64,000 nt of DNA from Paralithodes platypus. Lineage: Eukaryota; Arthropoda; Malacostraca; Decapoda; Lithodidae. The stretch is from assembly GCA_032716605.1 (NCBI GenBank), contig CM064501.1, positions 26,803,968 through 26,867,967 on the forward strand, in the 5' to 3' direction. Under the pieces are notes generated by a model. The model did no database searches and was not told where the DNA came from. It worked only from the letters and a program-made list of their open reading frames with translations. Shown in pieces: positions 1 through 9,538 of this stretch (positions are counted from its first letter, which is position 1; each line of letters opens with the position of its first letter). A program made the position numbers and the translations under genes.

Positions 1-82
1 GTGTTGGATGGGAGGAGGGGCGTCAACTGACTGGGGACAGAGGTGCATGGGGGTGATTCATTCGTGTCCACCCCTTCGGGGA
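1..82 (+). mobile_element. 3' end fragment of an RTE-like LINE
   Basis: This stretch closely matches the last ~80 bases of the RTE-like element ending near 16165, including the GACTGGGGACAGAGGTGCATGG and CACCCCTTCGGGG blocks. Only the extreme 3' part of the coding end is in the window, so the rest may lie to the left. It runs straight into a tRNA-like head at 83, so the two may form one composite unit. Confidence 0.7.
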
Positions 83-238
83 GCCGCAGCGGTCGAGTGG
101 AGAGCACGCTCACGTGTGAATCTGCTTGACCTGGGGTCGATCCCAGCTGTGGCGGACATTTAGTGGGTGTGGTAGTACGTCCTAGCGTGTTTCACATGCT
201 CGCACCCAGTCGAGGGACACCTCGACGACGTATACAGA
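83..238 (+). mobile_element. tRNA-derived SINE
   Basis: Bases 83-153 fold like a tRNA. GCCGCAG at 83-89 pairs with CTGTGGC at 147-153 as a 7-bp acceptor stem (one G-T pair). A D-arm/A-box-like GGTCGAGTGGAGAGC follows, and a B-box-like GGGTCGATCCC lies near 134-144, one T short of consensus. The downstream body to about 238 is not tRNA-like. A free-standing tRNA gene is less likely, because the T-loop is short and unrelated sequence follows directly. No tail or target duplication is obvious. Confidence 0.6.
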
Positions 239-595
239 CTAAATACACATAACAAAGCCACTCCAACAGCTTCCTCTCTTTACAACACCCCTTCTCCCCT
301 CTCTACACTCTTCAGATATGAGGTGCCGTTGTAAAGGCTTATCCCTCAATACCTTCACCTATCCTATCCACCTGGCAATAGATAGATGGATAGACTATTC
401 CTTCATCATGCTACCCAATGCTCTCTTCACTTTTATTACGCCATACGTTTTTGCTTTGGGATTTCAATTTGCAATTCCGCTCATACTGTCTCTTTTGCTG
501 ATCTTCTCTTTGCTCTATTTACCAACCAATATATTCGCTTTCTCTCTCTCTCTGTCTTGTGTATTACTGATCCTTTAATTTATTTGTTTATGAGT

Positions 596-626
<31 letters not shown>

Positions 627-1079
627 TGTGTATGTGTATATATATTATAAAATATTGACATTGTTCGAAAACTTGTGTGGTCAGCAGAATAGTGTCATAT
701 ATAGTAAGGTTAAGCAGATGGTGATGTATGATAAACTACAGTGCAGGATGGTGGCTGAATATATGCCTCACTTGTGGACACATGGCGTGTTTAGTGATAA
801 GGAGGACTTGGTAGAATTGCAGCTCCCCTGTGATAGTGTGTACCGTGATAGTGTACCGTGGTGTATTGACAGGTGTAAGAGGTAATTAGAATATACAGCA
901 TCACTGTACGGTACTTGCAACGTGGATCGCATCAGTATATACTGTATATACAGTATACAGTATATAGTGTATATATATATCAGTCTTCTACCGTACTTCT
1001 CATTTCTCCGCTTGTTCTTCCTCTGTCCAATTGCTCTTCTTTCCTACTTTACTCTAGCCATCTGGTCTGGGTATATACA

Positions 1080-1080
<1 letters not shown>
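239..1080. other. unassigned stretch with short (GA)n run
   Basis: No recognisable gene. It contains a (GA)n run at about 602-626 and a palindromic TATAC/GTATA-rich patch at about 936-980. Short open frames here (for example 318-578 and 628-885) have no family resemblance and I do not support them as genes. Confidence 0.5.

Positions 1081-1148
<68 letters not shown>
1081..1148. repeat. (TA)n microsatellite
   Basis: About 34 uninterrupted TA units immediately upstream of the cold-shock-domain frame. Open frames that run through it encode artificial Ile-Tyr repeats. Confidence 0.95.
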
Positions 1149-1152
<4 letters not shown>

Positions 1153-1181
1153 TTGGGCTGCTGATTGGACACACCACAATA

Positions 1182-2189
1182 ATGGACTCAGCCACTTCCA
1201 CCATCCACTCTGGGACTGTTAAGTGGTTCAACAAAAAACAGGGCTACGGATTTATCACCTACAAAAACACGCATAGGGATATATTCGTGCATAGAGTCAA
1301 TATAATCAGTCCAAACTCCCGTAAATCAATACCTTCTCTCAGTGATGGTGAGAGAGTATCATTTACCACCAAAATGGGAACAAAGGGAGAGGAGGCTGCC
1401 AACGTCACCAGACCTTCGGGAGTCACATTAAAAGACTCTAGACACACCAGGGATAAGAGGAAGGACGAAAGAAGTTCAGAAAAATCCAAATCGTCGTTAC
1501 CACCACTGTATCACTTGCTGGTGGGGACCCACATCTCCTCAGGCTCAGGGAGATACTGCCAAGATTCCTATCAGCAAACACTCTTCCCACAATTAATGTT
1601 CCTAGTTTAGAGCCCAACAAGAAGACTTGTCGAGCCAGCACACAGGCATCAAGACCCACACCACGCCCTCAACTCCTTGTGCCTCGCCCAATAAATAGGC
1701 AGAACTCTCCTCCTGATACAACATATACTATCAAAGCCATAACAATAAGCAACTCCAACTCCAACACCGAGCTCAAACACAACTGAAGATGATTCCCCCT
1801 GTTGCTCACATATCGATCTTTGAACAAAACCTAGAAGAGGACGAGACTCCAGCAACATCAATGGAGCTCGAGGAAGCCATCTCATCACCACCAGCTCACC
1901 CCGACACCAAGAATACAACGCCCAGCCCTCAGAACAGATCCGTATGACCACTCCTCCCCCTCCTGTTCTGACCCCACAAGTTGTGGTGAAGAAGAAGAAG
2001 GAGAAACCTGCAAGAGACTCAACAACCAAGTCACCAAGTATAGACTACGAGACCCCTTCTCCTGCACCACTTCAATCTGCCAGCTCAGAAACATCAAGCC
2101 AACCGAACATCCTTTCATACAATACATCAGACATGCTAAGGCTCCTGAAGCTGTTGCAGATTCATGGGCAGCAATTAATCAGCTTCTGA
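1182..2189 (+). pseudogene. cold-shock-domain (Y-box-like) reading frame, broken downstream
   Basis: From ATG 1182 to the stop at 1608-1610 an open frame begins with a cold-shock domain (residues about 9-78). It has GTVKWFN, the RNP1-like KQGYGFI, the RNP2-like DIFVH, and a downstream GEEAANVTRP block typical of Y-box proteins, which bind single-stranded RNA and DNA. A basic tail follows. The frame is then lost. Another frame stays open from about 1496 to 1785, a third from about 1786 to 1947, and a fourth from 1944 to 2189 ending in a Leu-rich segment. All three are Pro/Ser/Thr-rich and look like pieces of one tail separated by frameshifts. I see no intron and no poly-A tail. It may be a decayed retrocopy of a Y-box gene, or the first ORF of a mobile element. 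The start was taken after the (TA)n run because upstream residues are microsatellite-encoded. Confidence 0.65.
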
Positions 2190-2460
2190 ACTTTAACATA
2201 TAAGTACAACTCCATGAACATCAACGGCCTTCTATCTGCTACATCAGTTGCCTCTCCATACCACCACTGCTCCAGAGATACTCCTGCCGGCAATACTGAT
2301 CAACAAAACCAATAACAGCAAGGAGGACAGTCCTTCACCTTTTACTCTTCGACTTTGCTCTTCATTTCCATCTTTACTTCTCTCTAATCCTTAGAGACCT
2401 CTCATCTCCCCAACCTACCTATCCCTAAATTCCTAAATTCCTATATATATACCAGCAGCA
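2190..2460. other. unassigned, CT-rich
   Basis: Pyrimidine-rich sequence after the broken cold-shock frames that reads like a 3' untranslated region. No feature can be named. Confidence 0.4.
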
Positions 2461-2650
2461 GGGTCCGATTTAAGACGTTTAACTCCATTTCTTGGCAATA
2501 TGAAGACTTTCGTGCCATTTAGTTGTCAATTTTTTCCTGGCGAGCAATAGGCAGCCTGTAATTTAAGAGGAACCGACTTTCGGCAAAGAAATTTTTCTAT
2601 CGACAAATGTGCACATTTATCTTGAAGGAGATCTTGGGGGATCTTTTTTT
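2461..2650 (-). repeat. dispersed repeat, family R (minus copy)
   Basis: Reverse-complement similarity to 39198-39423 and 34114-34440. Shared blocks include CGTGCCATTTAG, TCCTGGC followed by a GCGA-rich stretch, CCTGTAATTTAAGAGGAACCG and TTATCTTGAA. It is non-coding and divergent between copies, so an old family. Confidence 0.65.
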
Positions 2651-3066
2651 TAAGCTTGATCGAGGTCTAAGAAAAAACTATAAAAAACATGATAAAACTT
2701 TATATAAATTAGGAAATAAATACGCCCATCTCCCCTTAAATAAGTGAAATGTGAAATTAATTCAGTGCAGCGACAGTGATCATCAATCACGGGAGTTTTG
2801 CAGCCCCAGCGGCGGCCTGAATGAGGGAGAAGAAACTCAACATATCTCGGCATTCATGATCCGTGACTGCTCACTTATTCAGGGAACCAGTGAATGGTGC
2901 AACAGACTTTTTATGATGCATGGAAGAAACTGTATTTAGTTCTACAAAGATATAATATTAACATCGTTTATACAACTCATCATCTAGTAAAGGTTTTAAT
3001 CATTATTCACGAGTTTTTAATATAAGAAGTAATAATGTTTTTTTGTATTTATTTGTTTTGGTTTAA
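2651..3066. other. unassigned AT-rich sequence
   Basis: No supported gene or repeat. It lies between repeat R and the start of the family-A LINE copy. Confidence 0.4.
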
Positions 3067-3490
3067 TTGTGGCACTTTGGCGCTGCCGACTGGGAGGCTC
3101 TCCGGCAGTACTTCTTTGATTTCCCATGCAATTATTTCTGCTTACGTGGCGGGGAACCCTCGGAGAGTGCTGAACGCATTACCGAGGTAATCCTATCGGG
3201 CATAGAAGCATACATTCCATTCTCTTTCTCTCAGACTAATGCAAACAAATCTTGGTTTACTCACGCCTGTTCTACCAGGCAAGTGCAGAGGGGGGGGTGC
3301 TGGGGGTGCCCGAGCACCTGCCCCTTTTGCCCCATGTATTGAAAGTGCCCTTTTGTCTGTGCCTGGACTCTAGGATGATCTCAACTTTATCAACAATTTT
3401 CTTAAGGCCCACAAAAATGAGCCAATTGCCAGGTATAAAATGCTACCTTCATGCAGTTAACTAAATTCACAGTAGCAACATTTACTATAC

Positions 3491-3707
3491 CATAGACTAC
3501 AGTAAATCTGGACTGGACCCGAAAATTGAACTTTGCAGTAAGGGACCCTAAATCGGAGAACGAACACCCAAGATCGAACCTCGAAACCGCGAAAATATCA
3601 AATTTATGTGGTTTCGAAGTTCAAACTTGGGGCTTCGTTCTCCGATTTTGGGTCCCTTACTGCAAAGTTCCATTTTCGTGTCCAGTCCAGATCTACTGTA
3701 GTCTATG
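3491..3707. mobile_element. 217-bp fold-back MITE
   Basis: The two halves are near-perfect inverted copies. The left arm runs CATAGACTACAGTAAATCTG then GGACTGGACCCGAAAA. The right arm ends with the complements TCCAGATCTACTGTAGTCTATG. ACTATAC occurs directly on both sides (3484-3490 and 3708-3714), a likely 7-bp target duplication. Only about 60 bp in the middle do not pair. The superfamily is unclear. It is nested in the hAT-like element. Confidence 0.75.
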
Positions 3708-3739
3708 ACTATACCTAAGCAAAAATTTATGCTAAATCT

Positions 3740-4570
3740 ATATATCTATCTATTGCCTGATGCCGCAATCCCCGAAGGGGTGGCCACGAACGAACCGCCC
3801 CCATGCACCTCTGTCCCCAGTCAGTCGATGCCCCTCCTCCCAACCAGCACCGCCTTCATTCATATACTTCCTCACTCCATCCTTCCACCTCTCCTTCGGT
3901 GCACCTCTCCCTCTCTGTCCTTCCACCTCGCTCTCGTACACCTTCTTAGTCAATCTCTAGCTTTCCATACGTTCCATATGGCCGAACCATCTCAAGTTGT
4001 TCCTTTTCACAATTTCCAGCACATCTACCTCCACACCACACCTCCTTCTTACTTCCTCATTCGTCTGTCTATCCCTCCATGTAACTCCGCACGCACTTCT
4101 CAAGTAACTTATTTCCACCGCTCTCACTCTTGGTCTAAGTCTCTTCCCGAACGTCCATTCTTCGCTTCCGTAAGTCAGTGTCGGGATTACCACACTGTCA
4201 TGCAAGGACTTCTTCACTTCCATACTGACCACCCTATTTCTTGTTACTGCTTTCAACGTTCGTACAACCCTCTTCCCCTGTTGCACCCTCTCCCGCACCT
4301 CCTCATTCACAGTCCCATCTTTATTCAACACACTGCCCAGATACTTAAAAGAGCTGACGATCTCCATAGCCTGACCGTTCAACTTCACCTCACACTCTGT
4401 GACTTCACCCCTTTCGAATACCATAACCTTGCTCTTCCCCGCATTTATCTTCAAATTCATTTCTTTGCACACTGTTCCAAACTCATTTACCAAACCATGC
4501 AGCTTCCATTCATTATCACTCATCAGAACTGTATCATCCGCAAACAGCAGTATAGGCAGCTTCCACTCAT
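3740..4570 (-). mobile_element. RTE-like LINE 3' fragment (minus)
   Basis: On the minus strand the frame 4523-3957 reads MSDNEWKLHGLVNEF through LRWFGHMERMES and matches the C-terminal half of the RT at 15042-16163 almost residue for residue. The match then continues in another frame to the CCCCTTCGGGG tail and a short TAGA-type tail at about 3740. The copy is 5' truncated just upstream of the FADD region and has a frameshift near 3957. It lies wholly inside the hAT-like element. Confidence 0.85.
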
Positions 4571-4928
4571 TTCCCTAAATGGCTAAATGCCATTACTAAA
4601 ACAAATAGTTACGGTAGCGTAGTTACCCCTAAAATTATTTCAGAACAGTTTTCTTTCATGCGATAGCGTGTTTATATTAATCTTATCAATCTGGCTAGTT
4701 TCTCACTTTCAACTGACCGATAAGGTTAATAATATAATATTTTAATACTTAGTATAATTATACAGAGATTTGCAAGAAAATTAGAAAATAATTTACTTTA
4801 ATAGCATTCTCGAATGCTAGTGTTACGAACGTCCAAATCGTTGTTTACAAACAGACTCGGAAGGTGAAGGGGCAAGGAGGAGGAATAGTCTGGTATTTCC
4901 CTGGTTTATAATTTCTCTCTCCATATTA
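4571..4928. other. unassigned hAT-internal spacer
   Basis: AT-rich sequence with no recognisable gene or repeat, between the RTE fragment and the fold-back element. Confidence 0.4.
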
Positions 4929-5454
4929 TATGTTACGGTCTTTTTGAAAAAGTGGCCTTTTTGCGAAATGACCGGGAGCTTTGCAAAATGACCAAAAACC
5001 TAGCCTTTTTGAAAATGACACTGAATGTCTGGCCCATTTGCAAAATGTCCAGCATATTGGCCTTTTTGTAAAATTACCTGTGCCTTTTTGCAAAATGACA
5101 CCAAACGTCTGGCCAATTTACAAAAAAACAGCATATTGCCCTGTTGTAAAGTTCTAAATAACTGTAAACATATATATTTGTAAACATTGGGTAGGCCTAA
5201 TCGAAACAATATTATTTTTAAACATTTTAGGTTAGGTTAGGTTAGGTTAGGTTAGGTTAGGTTAGGTTAGACGTTTGGTGTCATTTTGCAAAAGGGCACA
5301 GGTAATTTTACAAACAGGCCAATATGCTGGACATTTTGCAAATGGGCCAGACATTAAGTGTCATTTTACAAAAAAGCTAGGTTTTGGTAATTTTGCAAAG
5401 CTCCCGGTCATTTCGCAAAAAGTCCACTTTTTCAAAAAGTCCGTAACATATATA
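4929..5454. repeat. large fold-back element with telomere-type core
   Basis: Arms at about 4929-5112 and 5270-5454 are inverted copies, from ATATGTTACGG and GACCGGGAGCTTTGCAAAATG down to ATGACACCAAACGTCT and its complement AGACGTTTGGTGTCAT. The arms are internally repetitive, with many TTTTGCAAAATG-like words. The 157-bp loop contains the (TTAGG)n array. Terminal ATAT could be part of a short target duplication. No coding potential. Confidence 0.8.
5227..5270 (+). repeat. (TTAGG)n interstitial telomere-type array
   Basis: About nine perfect TTAGG units (44 bp) with no mismatch sit at the loop edge of the fold-back element, abutting the right arm. TTAGG is the ancestral arthropod telomere unit. 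The array is short and interstitial. Confidence 0.95.
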
Positions 5455-6227
5455 TACCATACTGCATTTGTCGTTGGTGTTGAGAAACTTCTATCTCCGT
5501 TCCACAAATGGATAGGCAGCAAGGCTAAGGCATACAGTACCCTATCCTATAGCCTAGGTCTGCCAGTGTATTTTTGACAAGGGACTGAAGATTTTGCAGA
5601 GAGGCTCTAGTTCTGACGTTATGCTTGGCTTACAGCGTGCTGGCTTAATAATCCAATAGGGTTGATAGCCACTTAAGTCCTATTTTATTTTATTTTTTAA
5701 CTAGCTTAAGTATTTTTGAAGGGTAGGGAAGCAAAACTGGTTGAAGTATTTACAGATTTATCTTTATAGTGATGCAAGCTATTAGTATATAATACAATAA
5801 TGATTGCATAATCAATAAACACTATGGAGAACATTTGAAGTTGAAACCGTAGGCTAGTGTTACAAGAACAAAAGCACTGGAACAGCGCGTAGCCGCAGCG
5901 CTCATCTTCGTTCCTGGTTCCATTGCCCTTTGGAGCCTGCTGTATCAACCCAATACAGGGGTGCTACTGCATTTTTGTGGGTTACCACACTTTGCTTCCC
6001 TAGAGGCCGAGGGGATGTCACAACTGTCCATTAACACTTGGTAGCCTACCTGTTTCGCTGCTTAGGTGAACAGAGGCATTGAGTGTTCATTGGTGAAATG
6101 TTTTTTGTCAGTTATGCAGAAAGATTTCTTGATTATAGTATTGTTGTAAGTTACATGGAATGAATTTGAAAGAATTTAAACTGCATGTATATTTAATTAA
6201 TTCACTAGGTGCCCTTTTTTCAGTTTG
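5455..6227. other. unassigned interior of the hAT-like element
   Basis: No gene recognised. The frame 5948-5706 on the minus strand is short and without family features. Confidence 0.4.
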
Positions 6228-6367
6228 AGCACCTGCCCTTAACTAAGTCTCTGCACGGGCCTGTGTTCTACTGCTGTCCGCAATAAGGAGGAAGCATTCA
6301 AATGGTACCGACGCCTTAAAACTCAAGAATCTCATTCTTCATATGTTTCTGCCCGAATCAAGCTTAA

Positions 6368-6847
6368 CCCTCCTGGCCCGGTTGTCATTTTAAAATGACA
6401 CCACGAATTAAGGGCCGGTGCCTGGGTGTCATTTTAAAATCTGTAAGCTTGAAAGCCTATTCAGCTTGGTCTGAACGCCGTGAGTCCGACGCATGTAAAC
6501 AAAGCCGATCGTTACGTCACCGCACCTCCGAAAACAAGAAAGAGAAGACTCGTTTGTTATTGTATGTCTGTATGTCGTTGTTTCAGTAGTGAAAAGATCG
6601 TCATATTGCTAACATCGCCTGCAAGTGCTCTCCACTGAAATCGTCATCACAACTGAACCAGTTGACATAGAGAGCTCTACTCAATGCCAGTCTACAGATT
6701 GGAAACCACACTACATATATAGATGCGTGGGACATTTCTAGCAGTTAAACTAAACAAAAATACGGTAGCCTAGGCCTAGACGTTTTTCGGCCAGATCGCC
6801 CGGGTAGCCCACACTGTCATTTTGAGAGCCTGCCCGGGCCAGGAGGG
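6368..6847. mobile_element. piggyBac-type MITE (480 bp)
   Basis: It is flanked by TTAA (6364-6367 and 6848-6851) with a perfect 14-bp inverted repeat, CCCTCCTGGCCCGG and CCGGGCCAGGAGGG. TTAA duplication with CCC termini is diagnostic of piggyBac-type elements. It interrupts the LINE-A linker; deleting it restores alignment with the other LINE-A copies. TGTCATTTTAAAATGACA-like palindromic words lie next to the left end. No transposase. Confidence 0.88.
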
Positions 6848-7190
6848 TTAATCTGCTCTTAGACTTGCCAAACACTCTTTCATCAATAATATTATACATG
6901 CACTGAACTATCCATCTCTAGCTCTTCCCAAGTTTTCTGGCATCTAGCCAAAAACCTCTCCAACAATTGTTCTGCCTCGTCTTTCCCTCCCCTTTCCCAC
7001 TCTGATGGCACTACCATCACTTCTTCCTCTGACAAAGCTAAACTCTTCGCTCAAACTTTTGCTAGAAACTTCACCTTGTATGATTCCGGTGCTATTCATC
7101 CCTCTCCTGCCTCCTCTCTCCTACATATGCCTAATATCCTAATCTCTTATAAAGATGTACTTTCTACCCTCTCTGGGCTAACCCCGTTAA

Positions 7191-7603
7191 CCCATTCCCT
7201 GCGGGTGACGTTCCGGAACGCATTGGTAATTTACAGCAATTTCCAGGCTCTAAAAGCCTGTAAAAGCCGTAGAAATCGAGTGTCAGTGGGCGGGAGTGTG
7301 AGGGACCCACATCCGACCCTGAGCGCAGCCAGCCGCTCACTGAGGGAGACTGTGTCTCGCGCGAGTGTTTCACAACAGTGTTGCCGAGCGAGCGAGAGCT
7401 AATAATTAGCGAGTTTTCCCGAATGTCTATGGCAATGCTGCGGGTGAACCCCGCCACCTACGAAGCTCATTCTGGTCTCATTTTGAAGCTATTTTCGCCT
7501 AGTTTTTGGCAGAATACATTTCATTTAATGCAGATGCTTGACTAATCATTCAGGAGTGCCTGAATATGCCATAAATAGCGCAAATATACTCGCAGCGTAA
7601 GTG
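7191..7603. mobile_element. TTAA-flanked MITE (~413 bp)
   Basis: TTAA occurs at 7187-7190 and 7604-7607, and the ends pair imperfectly (CCCATTCCCTGCGGGT against CACTTACGCTGCGAGT, 11 of 16). The right junction matches the LINE-A sequence GGGCTTAATAATAAG seen in the minus-strand copies. Five extra bases (CCCCG) sit between the LINE and the left TTAA, so the left edge is uncertain by a few bases. The enclosed frames are not genes. Confidence 0.7.
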
Positions 7604-8099
7604 TTAATATTAAGAAGGTGTACAGTCCGGACAGTTTTCCTCTTGTTGTACTCAAACACTGTGCTTCCGTGCTGACTCCCTACCTAAGCAAACTCTTTCG
7701 TCTCTGTCTATCCTCTAACGTCTTCCCTTCATGCTAGAAGTTTTCTCTCATTCAACCTGTCCCAAAGAAGGGTGACAGCTCTCAGCCCTCCAACTATCGT
7801 CCAATTGCTCTCATCTCTTGTATTTCTAAAGTTTTTGAAACTATCCTTGCTTCCAAATTTCTTAACCCCTTACGGACGGGGATATTTATAACTTCTACTA
7901 CCTGCCAGGCAGGCATATTTACCCTAAACGAGCATCATTCCATGCTCTTTTTCATACATGAACAAGAGCCAGAGTGTAATACAATTATGTATCCGTGAAA
8001 GGGCGATAATAGAGCTTTCCAATGACACCTGAATCATCCTTGTACGACCACGGGTTCGCTTAACACGAGTGCAAAAACCCTAAAATTCCTAAAATTCCA

Positions 8100-9455
8100 G
8101 TTCCTAAAAAAGGTGCCTCTTCAGATCCATCAAACTACAGACCAATAGCTATAACTTCCACTCTTGGCAAAGTTTTTGAAATTATATTAAATAATCACAT
8201 AATTAAGCATCTGGAGAATAATAAATTAATCAGTGATAGGCAATACGGTTTTAGACGATGTCGATCAACTGCAGACATTCTTTGCCTTCTTACGCATCAA
8301 ATCAACCAAGCTACAGACCAACATGGTGAAACACACACATTAGCACTGGATATATCAAAGGCATTTGATAGAGTCTGGCATCAATCCTTATTGTCGAAGA
8401 TGTCACACTACGGCCTTGCATCATTAGTTCCACTAATTTCTTCTTATCTTCATAACAGAAAAATACGTGTAATGGTAGATGGCCTTTATTCTCAATTTCA
8501 CTCAATAAATGCTGGTGTTCCCCAGGGATCAGTTTTGGCCCCAACTCTGTTCCTCATTCATATCAATGATCTCATATCTACCACTCATAATCCAATACAT
8601 TCCTACGCAGATGACTCAACACTCCACAGTTCCTTCACATTTACCAATTCTTTCACCCAACCCGATCTTATAAATTCAAAAATAAACACTGCAATTTCTC
8701 TGAACCACGACCTTTCTAGAATTAATGAATGGGGACAAGAGAATCTAGTTTCCTTTAATGCACAGAAAACCAAATACATTCAATTTTCTAACCGACAGAA
8801 TCTCACTGACTCCCATATATTTTTTAATGATGTAAATATTCCCACTTCCCCTAGTATTGACATTCTCGGTGTAACATTAACTACTAACTTGAGCTGGACA
8901 CATTATGTTAGAAGCATTGCTAAGAATGCCTCTAAAAAACTGGGACTCCTGTACAGAGTTCGAGAATTCTTCACTGACGAGCAGTTGGCCGTAATATATA
9001 AAAGTCATGTGCGCTCTCAGATGGATTACTGTTCACCTCTGTGGGGTGGAAGTGGAGTGGTTGCATTGAGGCAGTTGGACAAAATTCAAAATAAAGCTAT
9101 TAGATTAATCAATAACCCTGCAATCACACAGGACCTTCCTACATTAGCCATACGAAGAAACGTTGCATCCCTTGCATTATTCTACAGATATTTTCACAGC
9201 AATTGTTCCGAGGAACTTGCTTCAATTGTGCCGCCTCTCCACATCTTTCCCCGTAGAACTAGGGCAGCTGAGAGCGCCCATGAATTTACACTTTCTCCTC
9301 CACAATGCAGAACTTCTGCTTATCAGAATTCATTTATCCCCAGAGCTACTACTCTTTGGAATTCACTTCCCTCGAATTGCTTTCCACAAACTTACAATCA
9401 ACAAATGTTTAAATCCAGTTGTTACAAACATTTTATGAATGGAGGATGCCTTTAG
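8100..9455 (+). CDS. LINE family B reverse transcriptase, 5' truncated but open
   Basis: An uninterrupted frame of about 451 codons runs from VPKKGASSDPSNYRPIAI (RT block 1) through YGFRRCRSTADIL, LDISKAFDRVWH, AGVPQGSVLAP, the catalytic SYADDST box, LGLLYRVREFF, YCSPLWGG and a C-terminal LWNSLPSN block. It copies element RNA into DNA at a nicked target. The endonuclease part is missing because the copy is 5' truncated, and there is no true start codon; the first Met is at 8391. A poly-A stretch (about 9513-9538) follows the stop, as expected of a LINE tail. AAATTCC on both sides (about 8092 and 9543) may be the target duplication. It resembles family A (Jockey/I-like) but is clearly distinct. 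An intact frame points to recent insertion. Confidence 0.85.
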   Translation, partial: VPKKGASSDPSNYRPIAITSTLGKVFEIILNNHIIKHLENNKLISDRQYGFRRCRSTADILCLLTHQINQATDQHGETHTLALDISKAFDRVWHQSLLSKMSHYGLASLVPLISSYLHNRKIRVMVDGLYSQFHSINAGVPQGSVLAPTLFLIHINDLISTTHNPIHSYADDSTLHSSFTFTNSFTQPDLINSKINTAISLNHDLSRINEWGQENLVSFNAQKTKYIQFSNRQNLTDSHIFFNDVNIPTSPSIDILGVTLTTNLSWTHYVRSIAKNASKKLGLLYRVREFFTDEQLAVIYKSHVRSQMDYCSPLWGGSGVVALRQLDKIQNKAIRLINNPAITQDLPTLAIRRNVASLALFYRYFHSNCSEELASIVPPLHIFPRRTRAAESAHEFTLSPPQCRTSAYQNSFIPRATTLWNSLPSNCFPQTYNQQMFKSSCYKHFMNGGCL

Positions 9456-9512
9456 GCACATGGACCTTTTTGTTTTATCTGTGTTTTTCCTTCCTCCGTT
9501 CATTGTCTCTTA

Positions 9513-9538
9513 AAAAAAAAAAAAAAACAAAAAAAAAA
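9513..9538 (+). repeat. LINE-B poly-A tail
   Basis: An A-rich run with a single C, about 50 bp after the LINE-B stop codon and directly next to the right half of the host MITE. It marks the 3' end of the retrotransposed copy. Confidence 0.8.

Larger units (their letters stand above)
3276..6263. mobile_element. non-autonomous hAT-like DNA transposon (~3.0 kb)
   Basis: The LINE is interrupted here by a segment flanked by an exact 8-bp duplication TGTTCTAC (3268-3275 and 6264-6271). Its ends form an inverted repeat, CAGGCAAGTGCAGAG against CAGGCCCGTGCAGAG read from the other end (13 of 15). GAGCACCTGCCC occurs near both ends as a subterminal repeat (about 3309 and 6228). An 8-bp duplication with CAG termini is characteristic of hAT elements. 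No transposase frame is present. The interior carries a 217-bp fold-back MITE, a piece of RTE-like LINE and a large fold-back with a (TTAGG)n core, so the element has grown by capture or by later insertions. Confidence 0.75.

Noticed and set aside
83..153. A functional tRNA gene
   Set aside because: Acceptor stem and boxes are present, but the T-loop is one base short, no terminator T-run follows, and the sequence continues into a SINE-like body.
915..1181. N-terminal extension of the cold-shock frame
   Set aside because: Residues 1-89 include a long Ile-Tyr stretch encoded by the (TA)n microsatellite; the domain starts after ATG 1182.
3705..4586. 293-codon plus-strand frame rich in His, Pro and Ser
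   Set aside because: It is the antisense shadow of the RTE-like fragment, which is recognisable on the minus strand.
5227..5270. A true chromosome end
   Set aside because: The TTAGG array is 44 bp, internal and enclosed by fold-back arms; unrelated sequence continues on both sides.
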